In this document: positions 34,916 through 45,299 of the stretch, piece after piece
Numbering within the stretch: the stretch's first letter is position 1
Layout: every line of letters starts with the position of its first letter
Source: Argyresthia goedartella
Lineage: Eukaryota; Arthropoda; Insecta; Lepidoptera; Argyresthiidae
Assembly (NCBI GenBank): GCA_949825045.1
Contig: OX463818.1
Coordinates: 34,054,906 to 34,118,905 of the forward strand
Direction of reading: 5' to 3'
DNA: 64,000 bases
The notes under the pieces: generated by a model
Database searches by the model: none
What the model was told of the DNA's origin: nothing
Seen by the model: the letters and a program-made list of their open reading frames with translations, nothing else
Made by a program: the position numbers and the translations under genes

Positions 34916-37900
34916 CTGAAATGATATCATCGAACACTAGCCTAAGTCCGTGCGTAGGTTATAGTCGTGCTGGGGCGCATGCGTATTTACACCGGGGGGT
35001 TTGAAAGGGGGTGGTGAAAAATAGACAAAAGCTCTCTGCCGCTTTATGCCCTGATTCAAATCCACAGTACAACCTTATTTATGTCAATTTTGATTATAAT
35101 ATTAGGGACTGATAGATAGCACTTTTCCACATTTCCGGTCGATAGATTTGAATTAGCTAATAAAGTGGCTACAGATCGTTTCGCTATTTAAAAGGCTTGA
35201 GATTTATGCGGCCCAAGACCAAGAAGTATAGTATAAAATATGCTGAGTTGAAATTATGGTTGAAAAGCAGAGGTAAATCAAAATAAGAATTATTGAAAGA
35301 CATAACATGAACCTGAGGTTTAGTTTGGATTATAGTTCTTTTACATTACCTTATGCTATTTGTGTAGCAGTTAATGAATACGTAGTAACATCTCTGGATG
35401 TGTCAATAGGCAGGCGTATACGCACGGATAAACCCATCAGATTTACTTTACAGGCATATCCGTGCCTGTTCTCGCCATACATTGGCAGTTTTGCCTGCCG
35501 GGCATGACTGGCCGGCAGATCTGACTGGCCGGCAGATCTGACTAGCCGGCAGATCTGACTGGCCGGCAGATCTGACGGGTCACATTCGCGTATATGCCTG
35601 CCTATTGGGTCTGGAACCGTATTGCCATATCAAGACCCTTATATTTTTTTCTTTGGCGCACGATGTGGTAAGTAGGCTAGAGTACAAAAACAAACAAAAA
35701 TCAAATTATCTCACAAATGTGTCACGTTACAGTTGTCACTCTAACGTGACACATTTGTTTTTGGCACATTTTATAATTGTAAATATGGTATGGCTACCAT
35801 ATTTACAATTATAAAACCCAAAAATGTCACGTTTGTGAGTTATTGGAATTAAAGAATCAATGTTGTCAAATATTTTTCCATACTTCCAATTGTCTTGCTA
35901 ACGATACAAAAAAATATTATTTGTCTAAGGGTCCTCTACCCATATTTACCACACTCATCATGCGCCAAAGGAAAAAAAAGTAACGCCATCCTTTGAATAT
36001 TGAAGAAAACCTGATCTCAAGGTATCCCATTACATCTAAGTAGTGTTGCCCGCATTTTCTCTCGGATAAGCCAACTTACTGGCAAGGAAGTAATCCAGCC
36101 GTAATTTTTTCATCCAGTCATTATTGGGTTGGGTCCGTTAACCGAAGTGAGCGGAGCACACCACTACACGTCGATCAACGAAACAAGCGAGACAGGCAAG
36201 ATTGAGCGATAAGCTGCTTCCATTCATTTGTCATGAAAATGTGAAAATCTAAGATAACGGCCATCTTAAAATAAATATTTTATTTAGATTATCTTTACGT
36301 TCCTTACGCGAAGGGAGCTAATCAGACCCTCATTGCTAAGCCCCCGCTGTCTGACCGTCCCGTCCGTCTGTCTGACAAAGGGCTGTCTAATTAGGTTCAT
36401 GAGATTATTGACATTTTCACAGAATGTTTATTTTTGTTGCTACATCACCAAAGAACGAAGGGCAATAAATGTATTTCTTTACAATTTTTTTAATTTGGAA
36501 TGGAAACGTATTTTTTTTTAGATGTGACTTTTTACTCAATTAGGTAAACAGTTAGGGACTGAATGGGGTCCCCATGCAAGAGAAAATATATTTTTTTACG
36601 ATTTTTCCTGTACGGATTTTTAAGCGTGCGAAGACTGTATAGATATATTTTTCGAAATAATATTTTCCCAGTATTTTTTTCCATTCGCGTTTTTACCCAC
36701 TAATTTTAAGGGTTCCGTACCCGAAAGGTGCTAAACGGGACCCTATTACTACGCCTCCGCTGTCCGTCCGTCCGTCCTTCCGTCCGTCTGTCATCAGGCA
36801 ACAACATTTTGCTATGTAAAATCCAAAACTATTCATTCCACAACATCCCTACCATTGTACGGTGATACGGAACCCTTCGTGCGCGAGTTCGACTTGCACA
36901 AATATTTATTTTATCAATCCTTATTTTTCATATAAGTACTAATTTTGAGACTATTTAATAATTTTCCTGGTATATTTATTTCCTCTTAAACTTTATCGAT
37001 ATGCATCACGCCTTTTCCCAAACGTGGTGGCAGGGGCACAGTTTGATGTTCGACGAATTACTGTTAGATTCGATGGTTAAAGTGCACGTGCTATATGTGG
37101 ACGTTATAACGGTGATAGAAAACATTGTGAGGTAACCTCCAATCTGCGGCGACAAGCTAGCTCCCTGTCGCGCAAAATGGAGTATTGCATTACTGGCTCC
37201 ACGCTTAATGTTGCATAAACTGTACCTCTGTTACCCCGTATGGGAAAAGACAAGACTTTGTTGAAAGAGGGTTCCGTACCCGAAGGGTGCCAAACCTATT
37301 ACTAAGGGCAACAAATATAATGACCACAAAAATATTTTTTTTTCTACCCAAAATGGCTAAATGACCACCAAAAGTTGCAGCAAATATCCTGATATTTGCT
37401 AATACTGCGGTAGCTTAGGTGAATCCTTCGTGTTAGGTTGAACATGTAAGAACAACAAAAAATACTTAAAACATAAACTTAAGTACCCCAAAACATAAAA
37501 AGAAGTTTGGTGATCATTTATCCAAACACAATTGGGTGGACATCCATCCATTTTGGCAGTCATTTCGAATTTATTAGTAGTAAATTTTCGATTTTTTTTG
37601 GTAATCGTTTAAACACAAGCCATTACTAAGCCTCCCATGCCCGTCCGTCATTTCGTCCGTTTTTTTTCTCCCGTTAGTATCGAAAATTTCCTAACTCGCT
37701 TGTTCCGCGGCCGGTACCAATCTCTCTTGCCAAGTCGCCTGCCTTATCGAGGCGTCTCGTCTCGGAAGACTAGATTAGGTAATTGTTTCTGGCATACCGC
37801 CAATATATTCCTGGCCGATGTGGATGTTCATGTTTATTTATTTATTTACTAGTGGTTCTGTGAGAACAGTGTAGGAAGTAGTAATAATTACGCGTCGAAA

Positions 37901-40900
37901 AAGAATGCGAATCGAACTCTCAGTGACTCTTATGTACAATGTCATAAGGTTAATTTTAACTCGGACACTTTTTCACTCTGGTAAGTATTCCTGCTTGAGC
38001 CACTGTAGACCTCGCGAGCTCTTGTAACCATTAAAGATTTGATAATCGATGGTGAGTCGGTCCGTTACAAAATGACGGAAAGTCAAAGTCAAAGTTCTTT
38101 ATTACTGTAGATATTTTCATATACTTAGCAAACGTAATTTTTAGCCTCTTCTCTAGATTGGCGTAGAAACTCCCACAGATTGATTTTTAGGATCTCTTTT
38201 AAAAATTGGTTGTGCATAACTAATACAATTATAAAAAAAAATATGATTAATAAGCAATAATAAAAAAATGAAAATATATTAACTACAAAGTCTGTGTTTA
38301 GCTAGATTAACCCCATACAATGCCATCATTTAAGTAATAGAAATCTAAACTTGAACTGCTGTCGTTTCCAATCTTCTGGTTCAAATTGACTGAATTTTGG
38401 GAATTGGCCTATTTTAATTGTAGCCTATTTGTCACAAAGTAAAAACTAAGTTGAAATTTAGCTATACTCACAGTCTCAAGGATATAACAATTTTGTTCGA
38501 TAATTTTGACTGATGAGATAATGATAACTTATCCACAAAAAATATAATCGCTTACACTTTTATTTTTTAAAACAAATGTTGAACAGTAGTTTATTTTTTT
38601 TTGTATTAAGGCCCTTTATGTCTGAATCTATCAATCGAATATGAAAACATAACATATGTTCTATTCCCACTATTCCTATAGCGCTGAACTGAGCACCTTA
38701 AAAATTACGATTCCTATAGTCTTCACAAATAAAAGGCCCGGTGACAGCGTCCATGTCACTGCGTAAAAAGGTTGAATTTAGTTTGGGCCACACCGGGCCT
38801 TTCATTTTGTGAAGACTGTAAAATTAAATTATGTAATTGAAAGCATTATCTGTAGCCTTATAACTGTATATTACATATCAGTCGCAATGCCCTGCAAATT
38901 CTACATCGACAAGTCACATGGCAAGAAAAGACAGCTCGTGTAAAATAACCGTGTTCGTATTGGTCCCACCTTAAAAATTGACTGGTGTTGCAATTGGTGT
39001 AACAAAACATATAAGGGCTCTTGGAGCAGGGGGGTCACCACAACGTCTTATGAAGGATTCAGAATCGGAACCTAATTTGATCCGCAAAATTACCGCAACC
39101 GTCTTAAAACAAGTCTTGGTATTAGGTAATCAAAGACCATTATGGTGAATTGGAATGGAAATGGTTGCCATCGTGATGTTCTTGTTTTGAAACCTAATTT
39201 GAATCTTAAAATTGTGGTAATCCCCCTGGAGACCGATTTCACTGGCAAAATGGCGATGACAACGCGTGACCGCGACGACAATTTTTGGGAGAGTTTTGAT
39301 GCCATTTTTAGCGGAATCTAGCTCGATTCTCTATGTCTAAAGACGTCCGTACCATCCTTCAAAATGTACATTTTAAGAATGTTTATACGCCTTCGGAACA
39401 CGTTAGCGATAGCGTCTGTTGTTCACCAGACTTCAAAAAGGAGGAGGTTCTCAATTCATATGATGTTTTTGTGTGTTTGTTTGTTACGTGATTTCTCCGT
39501 CAATTATGAACCGATTTTGATGATTCTTGTTTTAATTGGTAGGTGGTCCCATGTAAATTTTATCAAAATTGATTTAGCGCTTTTTACAAAAACAACAAAT
39601 ACAAAAAAAATACACAGATGACGTTTTGGTTGTGGTTCCGTGCAGCAAAAGTTTTGATGAGTACTTTTCATGTACACAGACTGCATTCGCATCCCGACCG
39701 GGGTGGAAGAAATTGGGCTTGAACTTGAAGTCGGGTTGAAAACTGTGCCGTGGGAACCAGAAACAGCGACATCACACACATATAAACATCCAAGAACAGT
39801 TTATTTCTTAATCCCCCAACCGGGGATAGAACCCGGGACCTCTCGCATGGTAGGCAGAGCCACAACTGCAGGGCCACAGAGGCCGTCCGAGCGTATTTTC
39901 TGACTAATAATTTAACCAAGCGAGCAATGGAGCGCAGTATTTTAGGTGTTAAACGTATAGACCGCGTTAGAAACACTATCTGCGCTCCAAAACTGGCATT
40001 GTAGACGTGGGCACGCAGACCGCCAAACTGAAATGGAACTGGGATGGACATATCTGTCGAATGCATCCAGACAAATGGGCAAAATCAGCCACTGAATGGA
40101 TGCCTATAGACGGATTCCGGCGTAGGGGCAGGCCCAGAAGGAGATGGAAGGATGACCTGGATAGGTTCCTTCCAGGATGGACAGATAAAGCTTCAGATAC
40201 CGATGTGTGGGCTCACACGAGCTGTCTCTTCTTGCGATGTGACTCGATTCGAATTCGAATCGAGTCACATCGCAATCGATTTCCAATTTGAATGGCACTG
40301 CAAATGATATCGAAAATTAATAACCTCTCATCTGTGGGTAGATCAAAAACGCCTCGCGGTTCTAAACCTCCTCGCTTGGTAGTAAAGTTCAAAACCTAGG
40401 AAAAAATCATCTGTTGATGGCCCCACAGCTGAGCGAAATTTGACGATCGGTTTAGCCTAGTGGGTAGTGACCCTAACTATGAAGCAGAGACGGTCCTGGG
40501 TTCGAATCCCGCTAAGGGCAAATATTTGTGTGATGAGCATGAATGTTTGTTTCTTACAGTCTTCACAAAATAAAAGGCCCGGTTGCCCAAACTTAACTCA
40601 ACCTTACTACGTCAGTGACACGGACGCTGTCACCGGGCCTTATATTTTGTGAAGACTGTAGGCTTGGATGTTCTCTATGTATTTCTATGAGTATTTATTT
40701 GTTAAATGTATAGTCGCCTAAGTACCCAATATACAAGCCTTGTTGAGCTTAGTATGGGCCTGGTTTGATTTGTGTAATACAAAAAAGGTTACTGTTCAGT
40801 TTATGTGGTTTTTAGGTTTTGTACTTTGTTGCCCGGATCCGGAACCGACAACTACAATTTTAATGGAAAAATACTTAGGTATCGTTCTGTTTCGTTCTTT

Positions 40901-42891
40901 TTTGTAAAATCTGCTGAGACAGAAATATTCTTAAGTATTTGATTAGTGAAATTCTCAATTCAGAAATCGGAGGATATACTGTCGTAGATATTTCTCGAGA
41001 GAGATAGTCATGTCGCGTCAAGTGAAGTTAAAACAAATTGTTAAACTGTCGTGAAACAGGAAGAAACTGTCTCCCAAGAGACAGGTTATCCTAATTTGGA
41101 AGACAGGGACATTGGAAGGACTTGCTTTTGTGAATAAATTATTTTTAACTTTTACTTACGTTACTTATGTGTTAGAAGTGGTCAGAAATTCATTATTAGA
41201 GAAATTTTGACGTTCACTTGACTGTCTCTTTCGGGACATGGCAGCGCTGGTATGACATTTAAGTTGCACTTTATTTGAGTACTGTCTAAAATATTGGAGG
41301 TGGATGAATAAAGAAAATTATAACCTTCACTTCTAATGTTTAAAGTAAAATGATCATTTTTGATAGATCAGCGCTGTTATCCGCTGATCTATCAATAATG
41401 ATCATTTTACTTTAAACATTAGAAGTGAAGGTAAAGGAATAGTAGTTTATGTGACTGATATATAATGGAGGGCATTAAAACTCGAGAGTGGGTTTAATTA
41501 TAATAATATCACTCGTAATGTATATGTACAGTTACATACACTAGTTTATCTACACACATATCATAAGCTCTCTTTGATGTGTTGAGGAACCACATCTTCG
41601 ACCGGCATGGTGGCATTGATAATTGCTCTGAACTTGATTAGCTTGTTTAGTAATACCAACTTCTACTAAACTAGGGGCGGCATGCAGGCGGGCGTCGGCG
41701 TTCGAAATTTGAATGTCATAATGTGTCGAAAATTTATACATTATGGTCATAATGTATCAATATTAAGATAAGAAATTAGTTTTTACCAACTAGTACAACA
41801 TTATGCTGGTCGTAACGTGCGGTTTTTGGATGCAGTAAAGAGGGTTTATGATAAGTGTGTAGATAGACATTTTCTTTCAGCGACTGGTGATACTTTAATT
41901 TTTGTATTAATTTACCCCAATGCCGTAAGATCCTTTAATATTTTTATTCGCCCCTTACCGAACTTCTTGTGCCTATAAATATGTACAAGACGGGCGAAGA
42001 ATGCTTGCAGATGATTGCATCAAGAAATACCAAGTCATTGAATGATATACCAAGTAAAGACGTTTACTAAGTATGTGTAAATATCTACAGTAATAAAAAA
42101 CTTTGACTTTGAACGTTGACTTTGACATTAGCATAGCTTCTGCGCGTTACTTATACTGAGCTGTAGGTAAGAAACTGCAATGTAAAGACTCACTTTCCAA
42201 CGTCCTGAAGCAGTTGTAGGTCGACAGGATCGTCGCCGTAGTCCGGAATACCGACCTCAATGTCCTCGTCACCTGGTCCAAACAAAACTACTATTAACGT
42301 GTCACGAGCGGACAGAGACCTGGCACTCTCGGGAATTATGCTCCTTTAAATCCTTTCTAGATGTAACACACTAATTATAGTAGTTTATGTGACTGATACA
42401 TAATGGAGGGCATTAATACTCGAGATCATATTAATATCACTCGAGAGTTTTAATGCCTAATTATGTACAGTTACATACACTAGTTTATCTACACACATAT
42501 CATAAGCTTTCTTTGATGTGTTCAGGAACCGCATGTTTGACCGGAATTGTGGCATTGGGTTGTTTAGGTTGTTCTGTAGTACCAACTTCACAGACAAGTA
42601 GGGGCGGCACGCAGGCGGGCGTCGGCGTTCGGAATTTGAATGTCATAATATTCAGAAAATTTACATATTATGGTCATAATGTTCAATATTCAGATAAGAA
42701 ATGAGTTTTTACAAAGTAGTTTAACATTATGCTGATCGTAACGTGCGGTTTTTGGACGCATTAAAGAGGGTTTATGATACGTGTGTAGATAAGAATATTT
42801 AAGTGATGTTACCTGGGTCGATATAAGTCGCATGCGCAGCGGCCAGCAGGACCGCCGCTAGCGCCACCACGAGAGCGCCGGCGCGCGGCAT
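34750..42891 (-). CDS. Agatoxin-like neuropeptide precursor (secreted eight-Cys knottin), three coding exons
   Basis: Exons 42891-42813, 42272-42194 and 34915-34750 join through GT-AG introns with matching phases into a 107-residue prepropeptide. Residues 1-21 form a signal peptide (Arg3, then an Ala/Leu/Val core, likely cut after His20-Ala21). Residues 22-51 are acidic. Gly52-Lys53-Arg54 is an amidation and dibasic site whose Lys codon is split by the second intron. Arg63-Arg64 is a second dibasic site. The knottin (65-107) has eight Cys spaced C-x6-C-x6-CC-x4-C-x-C-x6-C-x-C and ends FQKWG-stop, so its final Gly could give an amidated Trp. Cysteine spacing and the segments CDHRP, CRCNLWG and CRCQRMG match the insect agatoxin-like peptide family, known from neuroendocrine tissue. 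It is an endogenous peptide related in fold to spider agatoxins; venom use is not implied. Introns are 540 and 7278 bp. Identity is strong; transcription and exact splicing are inferred. Confidence 0.9.
35405..35608. mobile_element. MITE-like unit with inverted ends and internal minisatellite
   Basis: AATAGGCAGGCGTATACGC at the left is matched in reverse on the right with one mismatch (GCGTATATGCCTGCCTATT). Between them sit smaller inverted pieces and the 17-bp array at 35505-35572. It lies in the last intron of the knottin gene. Confidence 0.65.
35505..35572. repeat. 17-bp tandem array, four units
   Basis: TGACTGGCCGGCAGATC repeated four times with one base changed in unit three (TAGCC). 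Confidence 0.95.
35713..35839. repeat. Double hairpin (foldback MITE-like)
   Basis: Hairpin 1: 17-bp arms ACAAATGTGTCACGTTA at 35713-35729 and 35742-35758. Hairpin 2: perfect 22-bp arms at 35769-35790 and 35795-35816 with a 4-base loop. A third, partial arm (AATGTCACGTTTGTGAG) follows at about 35823-35839. Confidence 0.85.
36708..36898 (-). repeat. GGGTTCCGT-type dispersed element
   Basis: Minus strand: GTGCAAGTCGAACTCGCGCA, CGAAGGGTTCCGT at one end and CGGGTACGGAACCCTT at the other, with a GTCC-rich stretch. Related pieces: 36296-36380, 37268-37306 with 37622-37665, 43095-43580, 52301-52632 and 60950-61292. Confidence 0.65.
37108..37255 (+). repeat. SINE body fragment (family 1)
   Basis: GTGATAGAAAACATTGTGAG through CTGTCGCGCAAAATGGAGTA to CCCCGTATGGGAAAAGA, the body of the 33272 SINE without its head. 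A short inverted piece of the same body lies at 37007-37040. Confidence 0.65.
37307..37621 (+). mobile_element. 315-bp insertion flanked by a 9-bp target duplication
   Basis: ATTACTAAG stands on both sides (37298-37306 and 37622-37630), splitting a GGGTTCCGT-type element whose two halves join cleanly. The insert contains GCGGTAGCTTAGGTGAA and GTTAGGTTGAACATGTAAG, a module shared with 49492-49570 and 61569-61645. Confidence 0.7.
37665..38085. other. No gene recognised
   Basis: Intronic on the knottin gene model. No frame or repeat named. Confidence 0.4.
38085..38250 (-). mobile_element. LINE 3' end with TTTGAC-repeat tail
   Basis: Minus strand: AAAGAGATCCTAAAAATCAA, TCTGTGGGAGTTTCTACGCC, then ACAGTAATAAAGAACTTTGA and a TTTGACTTTGAC tail. 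Same 3' end as 1573-1645, 41990-42125 and 62735-62885. Confidence 0.75.
38717..38818 (-). mobile_element. 102-bp MITE with TA target duplication, copy 1
   Basis: Terminal inverted repeats CAGTCTTCACAAAATGAAAG (one end has a changed first base), inner GGCCCGGT, TA on both sides. Opposite orientation to the copy at 40557-40658. TA flanks suggest mobilisation by a Tc1/mariner transposase. Confidence 0.85.
39010..39225 (-). repeat. Reverse copy of the 32676 repeat family
   Basis: ACCAAGACTTGTTTTAAGAC is found in reverse at about 39098-39120, with flanking TTGTGGTAATCCCCC. Continues with the CATTTCCATTCCAATTC block. Confidence 0.65.
39735..39884 (-). mobile_element. tRNA-derived SINE (family 2)
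   Basis: Minus strand: GGCCTCTGTGGCCCTGCAGT (A-box region), GGGTTCTATCCCC (B-box variant), then GGATGTTTATATGTGTGTGA and TCGCTGTTTCTGGTTCCCAC. Same family as 8700-8890. Confidence 0.75.
39905..40225 (+). pseudogene. RTE-like LINE C-terminus
   Basis: GAGCGCAGTATTTTAGGTGT then a frame reading TAKLKWNWDGHICRMHPD, KWAKSATEWMP and GRPRRRWKDDLDRFLPGW. This is the typical RTE C-terminal zinc-free tail. It ends at the 44-bp palindrome 40232-40275. Confidence 0.75.
40232..40275. repeat. 44-bp perfect palindrome
   Basis: TTGCGATGTGACTCGATTCG... is exactly self-complementary, with centre GAATTC. It sits where the RTE fragment ends. Confidence 0.95.
40450..40780 (+). mobile_element. tRNA-derived SINE (family 3), split by a MITE
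   Basis: Head GTTTAGCCTAGTGGGTAGTG and B box GGTTCGAATCC, then GGCAAATATTTGTGTGATGA. The body stops at TTGTTTCTTA, is interrupted by the MITE at 40557-40658, and resumes GGCTTGGATGTTCTCTATG to ACAAGCCTTGTTGAGCTTAG. Confidence 0.75.
40557..40658 (+). mobile_element. 102-bp MITE with TA target duplication, copy 2
   Basis: CAGTCTTCACAAAATAAAAG to CTTATATTTTGTGAAGACTG, with TA at 40555-40556 and 40659-40660. Inner GGCCCGGT and ACCGGGCC. Same length as copy 1, reverse orientation. Confidence 0.9.
41323..41432. repeat. Long hairpin, 51-bp arms, 8-bp loop
   Basis: Arms 41323-41373 and 41382-41432 are complementary with a single mismatch; loop CTGTTATC. It abuts the two-hairpin repeat at 41444. Confidence 0.95.
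41444..41865 (-). repeat. Two-hairpin dispersed repeat, copy 2
   Basis: TAGTTTATGTGACTGATATA to GGTTTATGATAAGTGTGTAG; one GC-rich unit (GCAGGCGGGCGTCGGCGTTC). Lies in the knottin gene's second intron. Confidence 0.8.
41990..42125 (+). mobile_element. LINE 3' end with TTTGAC-type tail
   Basis: AAGTATGTGTAAATATCTAC, AGTAATAAAAAACTTTGACT, then TTGAACGTTGACTTTGACA. Its tail lies about 70 bp from the donor of exon B. Confidence 0.65.
42194..42272 (-). other. Exon B of the knottin precursor: acidic spacer
   Basis: Acceptor TTGGACCAG precedes 42272 and donor GTGAGT follows 42194. The 79 bases supply two bases to a split Gly codon, 25 codons rich in Asp/Glu, and two bases (AA) of a Lys codon completed by exon C. 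The last codons read Asp-Val-Gly, so the junction makes Gly-Lys-Arg. Confidence 0.87.
42368..42792 (-). repeat. Two-hairpin dispersed repeat, copy 3
   Basis: TAATTATAGTAGTTTATGTG to TGATACGTGTGTAGATAA; one GC-rich unit. It fills most of the knottin gene's 540-bp first intron and ends about 20 bp from the exon A donor. Confidence 0.8.
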
Positions 42892-42916
42892 GCTGCCCAC
42901 ACCAACCGGTGCTTGC
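42813..42916 (-). other. Exon A of the knottin precursor: 5' UTR end, start codon, signal peptide
   Basis: An acceptor (pyrimidine-rich stretch ending TTTGCAG) precedes 42916. The ATG is at 42891-42889, giving 25 nt of 5' UTR in this exon, so at least one non-coding exon should lie at higher coordinates. The exon codes 26 residues plus one base and ends at 42813 before donor GTAACA. The frame is open upstream to 42996, but the acceptor and the signal-peptide context favour this ATG. GC content is far above the flanks. Confidence 0.88.
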
Positions 42917-43094
42917 CTGCAAATAGAAATCGAGAGATATTTTAATGTAAAAGCCAAATATGCCACTGTTATATAACGCTTTTTGGGAGTTTTCAAATTA
43001 AAAGTGTTTGATTATGTACATTTTTGGATTGGTATAGGTATTAAAGTATATATTGTAAAGGTATCAAAATGAATATCAACGTCCCCTCTTTTTA

Positions 43095-43580
43095 GGGTTC
43101 CGTAGAGAAACAAGGAACCCTTATAGTTTCGTCCAGTCTGCCTGTCCGTCCGTCCATCCGTCGGTACGTCACAGCAACTTTATACAGAAACTATTAAGAC
43201 TGCACAGTTGAAACTCGGTATGTAGTTAGGTCTTTAAAATGACGTAGAGGTTCCTGTAACTATTTTATCTCAATGTAAATCGTTAAAGAGACAGACCCTT
43301 CCAAAGTGGAAACATGTGTGTCCTATGTAACTTTTAAAGTAAGAGAGTGAAAAATCTATAAAAAGTATATGCTGCGTATCTTAATACACACTTTCAAGAC
43401 AAATTAGTTGGTACAAAATAAAATAAGCAGTTTTTAAGATATAAAACATTTATAAAAAACCGCAAAGATAACTTTGTCTTCATCAAACACAATGAAAAAC
43501 GAAGTTACTACACAAACATCCAGTCACATAATTATTTTGTACAACGGAACCCTTCATCGGCTTGTCCGACTTGGACACTT
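43095..43580 (+). repeat. GGGTTCCGT-type dispersed element, larger copy
   Basis: GGGTTCCGTAGAGAAACAAG, GGAACCCTTATAGTTTCGTC and a GTCCGTCCGTCC stretch at one end; CAACGGAACCCTTCATCGGC and CCGACTTGG at the other. No frame. Confidence 0.6.
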
Positions 43581-45299
43581 TTTGTTATTAACAGGCGCCA
43601 TGTTTTAAAATTAAACATATGAAACTTATGAACTTGTACTTGTTATAGAATAAAATACGACGCATTTAAATCTAAATATTAAATTTGCTCGACATTTCGA
43701 CACATCTGCTCGCTGCTACGAATAAATTCTTACCTAATATAAACCATACCAAGTTACATGTATAGATCGACTACGAAGTTTTTGCTATTGGCAGGAAAAT
43801 AATGGCACGCTCTGAACATAACTATATTTCAGTCGACATGTAGTTTCAGATCGAAAAAGGTTGGAAGTTAATGAAATATTGGGATGTTGTTTAGGGATGG
43901 TTAATTCACATTTTCTCAAGTTTAGGTTCTCGAGAACCTTATGCAAAAATCAGGTAAAATGTCCTTGGGGGGACCGGAGCAAAAACTTGGAGAGTACCCT
44001 AGTAGAGGACACTGGGACCACTGACTCTTTCACTCTTCTGAAGATTTTTCTTTGAAAGTTCTTTGTGGACACACCTACTGCTGTCAACAGAATAAGTAGT
44101 TCCACGTCTTCAGCAGTAATGCTGACGCTGTCGAATTCGCTGGCCTTGAATTTGGTGGTGCTGACGTTCATCACTTCGGCGTCCTCATATGCTTGCTTCA
44201 CTTCGATGCTAGCATTCTAGCATCGATGAATGCGCTTTATTGTGATCGCTTACCAAGAAATATTCTTGTGTTATGATCACTATGGTAGAAGAGGAGAACA
44301 CGACGCTGGTTGCTGATTGTATCGGCGAGCTCGTTCTGCAGCTTTGGTGCTTTGACAGCCGGTATTAGTCGGGTATCCATCAAATACAACAATTGCATTG
44401 ATACCACAGTGTCTCAGATCGTAGATGATCTAAAGCACAATATCTCGTACGTGGTTGTGGGTGTTATGTTCCACATCACTTTATGTACTAGGTATCCTCC
44501 ATCAATCACGTTACATTTCCTGTTGCCAAAGCTAACTTTCTCTGTGGGAGTGAAGAGTGTGAACTTCGTTCCCTTGCACATTCCCTCCTTAATGAAGAAA
44601 GACATAGGGAAGGGTGTGAGTTCAAAATTGAAGAGTTCTATTAGATCTTCTTCAGATTTTTGGTGAAGACACGCTGAAAGAGAGTGAGAGGATCACTCCC
44701 ATCCATGATTGTACCCATTGCCCCCATAAATGTTTTTTTTATCTTTCTTTAAAGATCTTAGTACCATGTATACTGTTTAAGAGCAAAAACAATAGATGTA
44801 TATACTGTAGTTGAGATGAATGCCAGGATCGTAGCAACTGGAGGACTTTAGTCTCTGCCTTATAGTGCCTACCCCTCTTCCGGGAACCAGCTGTGAGCAT
44901 ATGTATTTATATATGTATATACTATATAATATTCGCTGGGTGAATCATAGATGAACGGGAGGGAAACTTATTTCGAGCATTCGTACTTTCACCATTGGTT
45001 CCAAGATCTATAAAACAATGCCACTCAGGTATGGATGGGGAATATGCAGAGTGTTTTCCATAAAGGCAAACAATGTCATCGAGGGTACAACACGTAAATA
45101 GCTGATGTCTAAATTCGCTATTGTCAGCAATGAATTTGGCTGCTGACGAAACCTTCAGGAGGGCTACTTCAGATTCGGTGGCTAAAACTTCCCGGGGAGT
45201 CACCGAGATGATTCCTCCCATAGAGTGGATGTGTTGTGTACATCCAAAGTCATGACATTGAAGGCCGCATTGATAACTTTGAACTAACAGAATAGATAA

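Noticed and set aside
34659..35004. Plus-strand frames rich in Gly/Ala/Val
   Set aside because: Antisense shadows of the knottin exon C, whose minus-strand cysteine pattern and splice sites are far stronger.
35505..35572. Short regular repeats resembling a CRISPR array
   Set aside because: Units are contiguous with no spacers, in an insect-like genome; it is a minisatellite.
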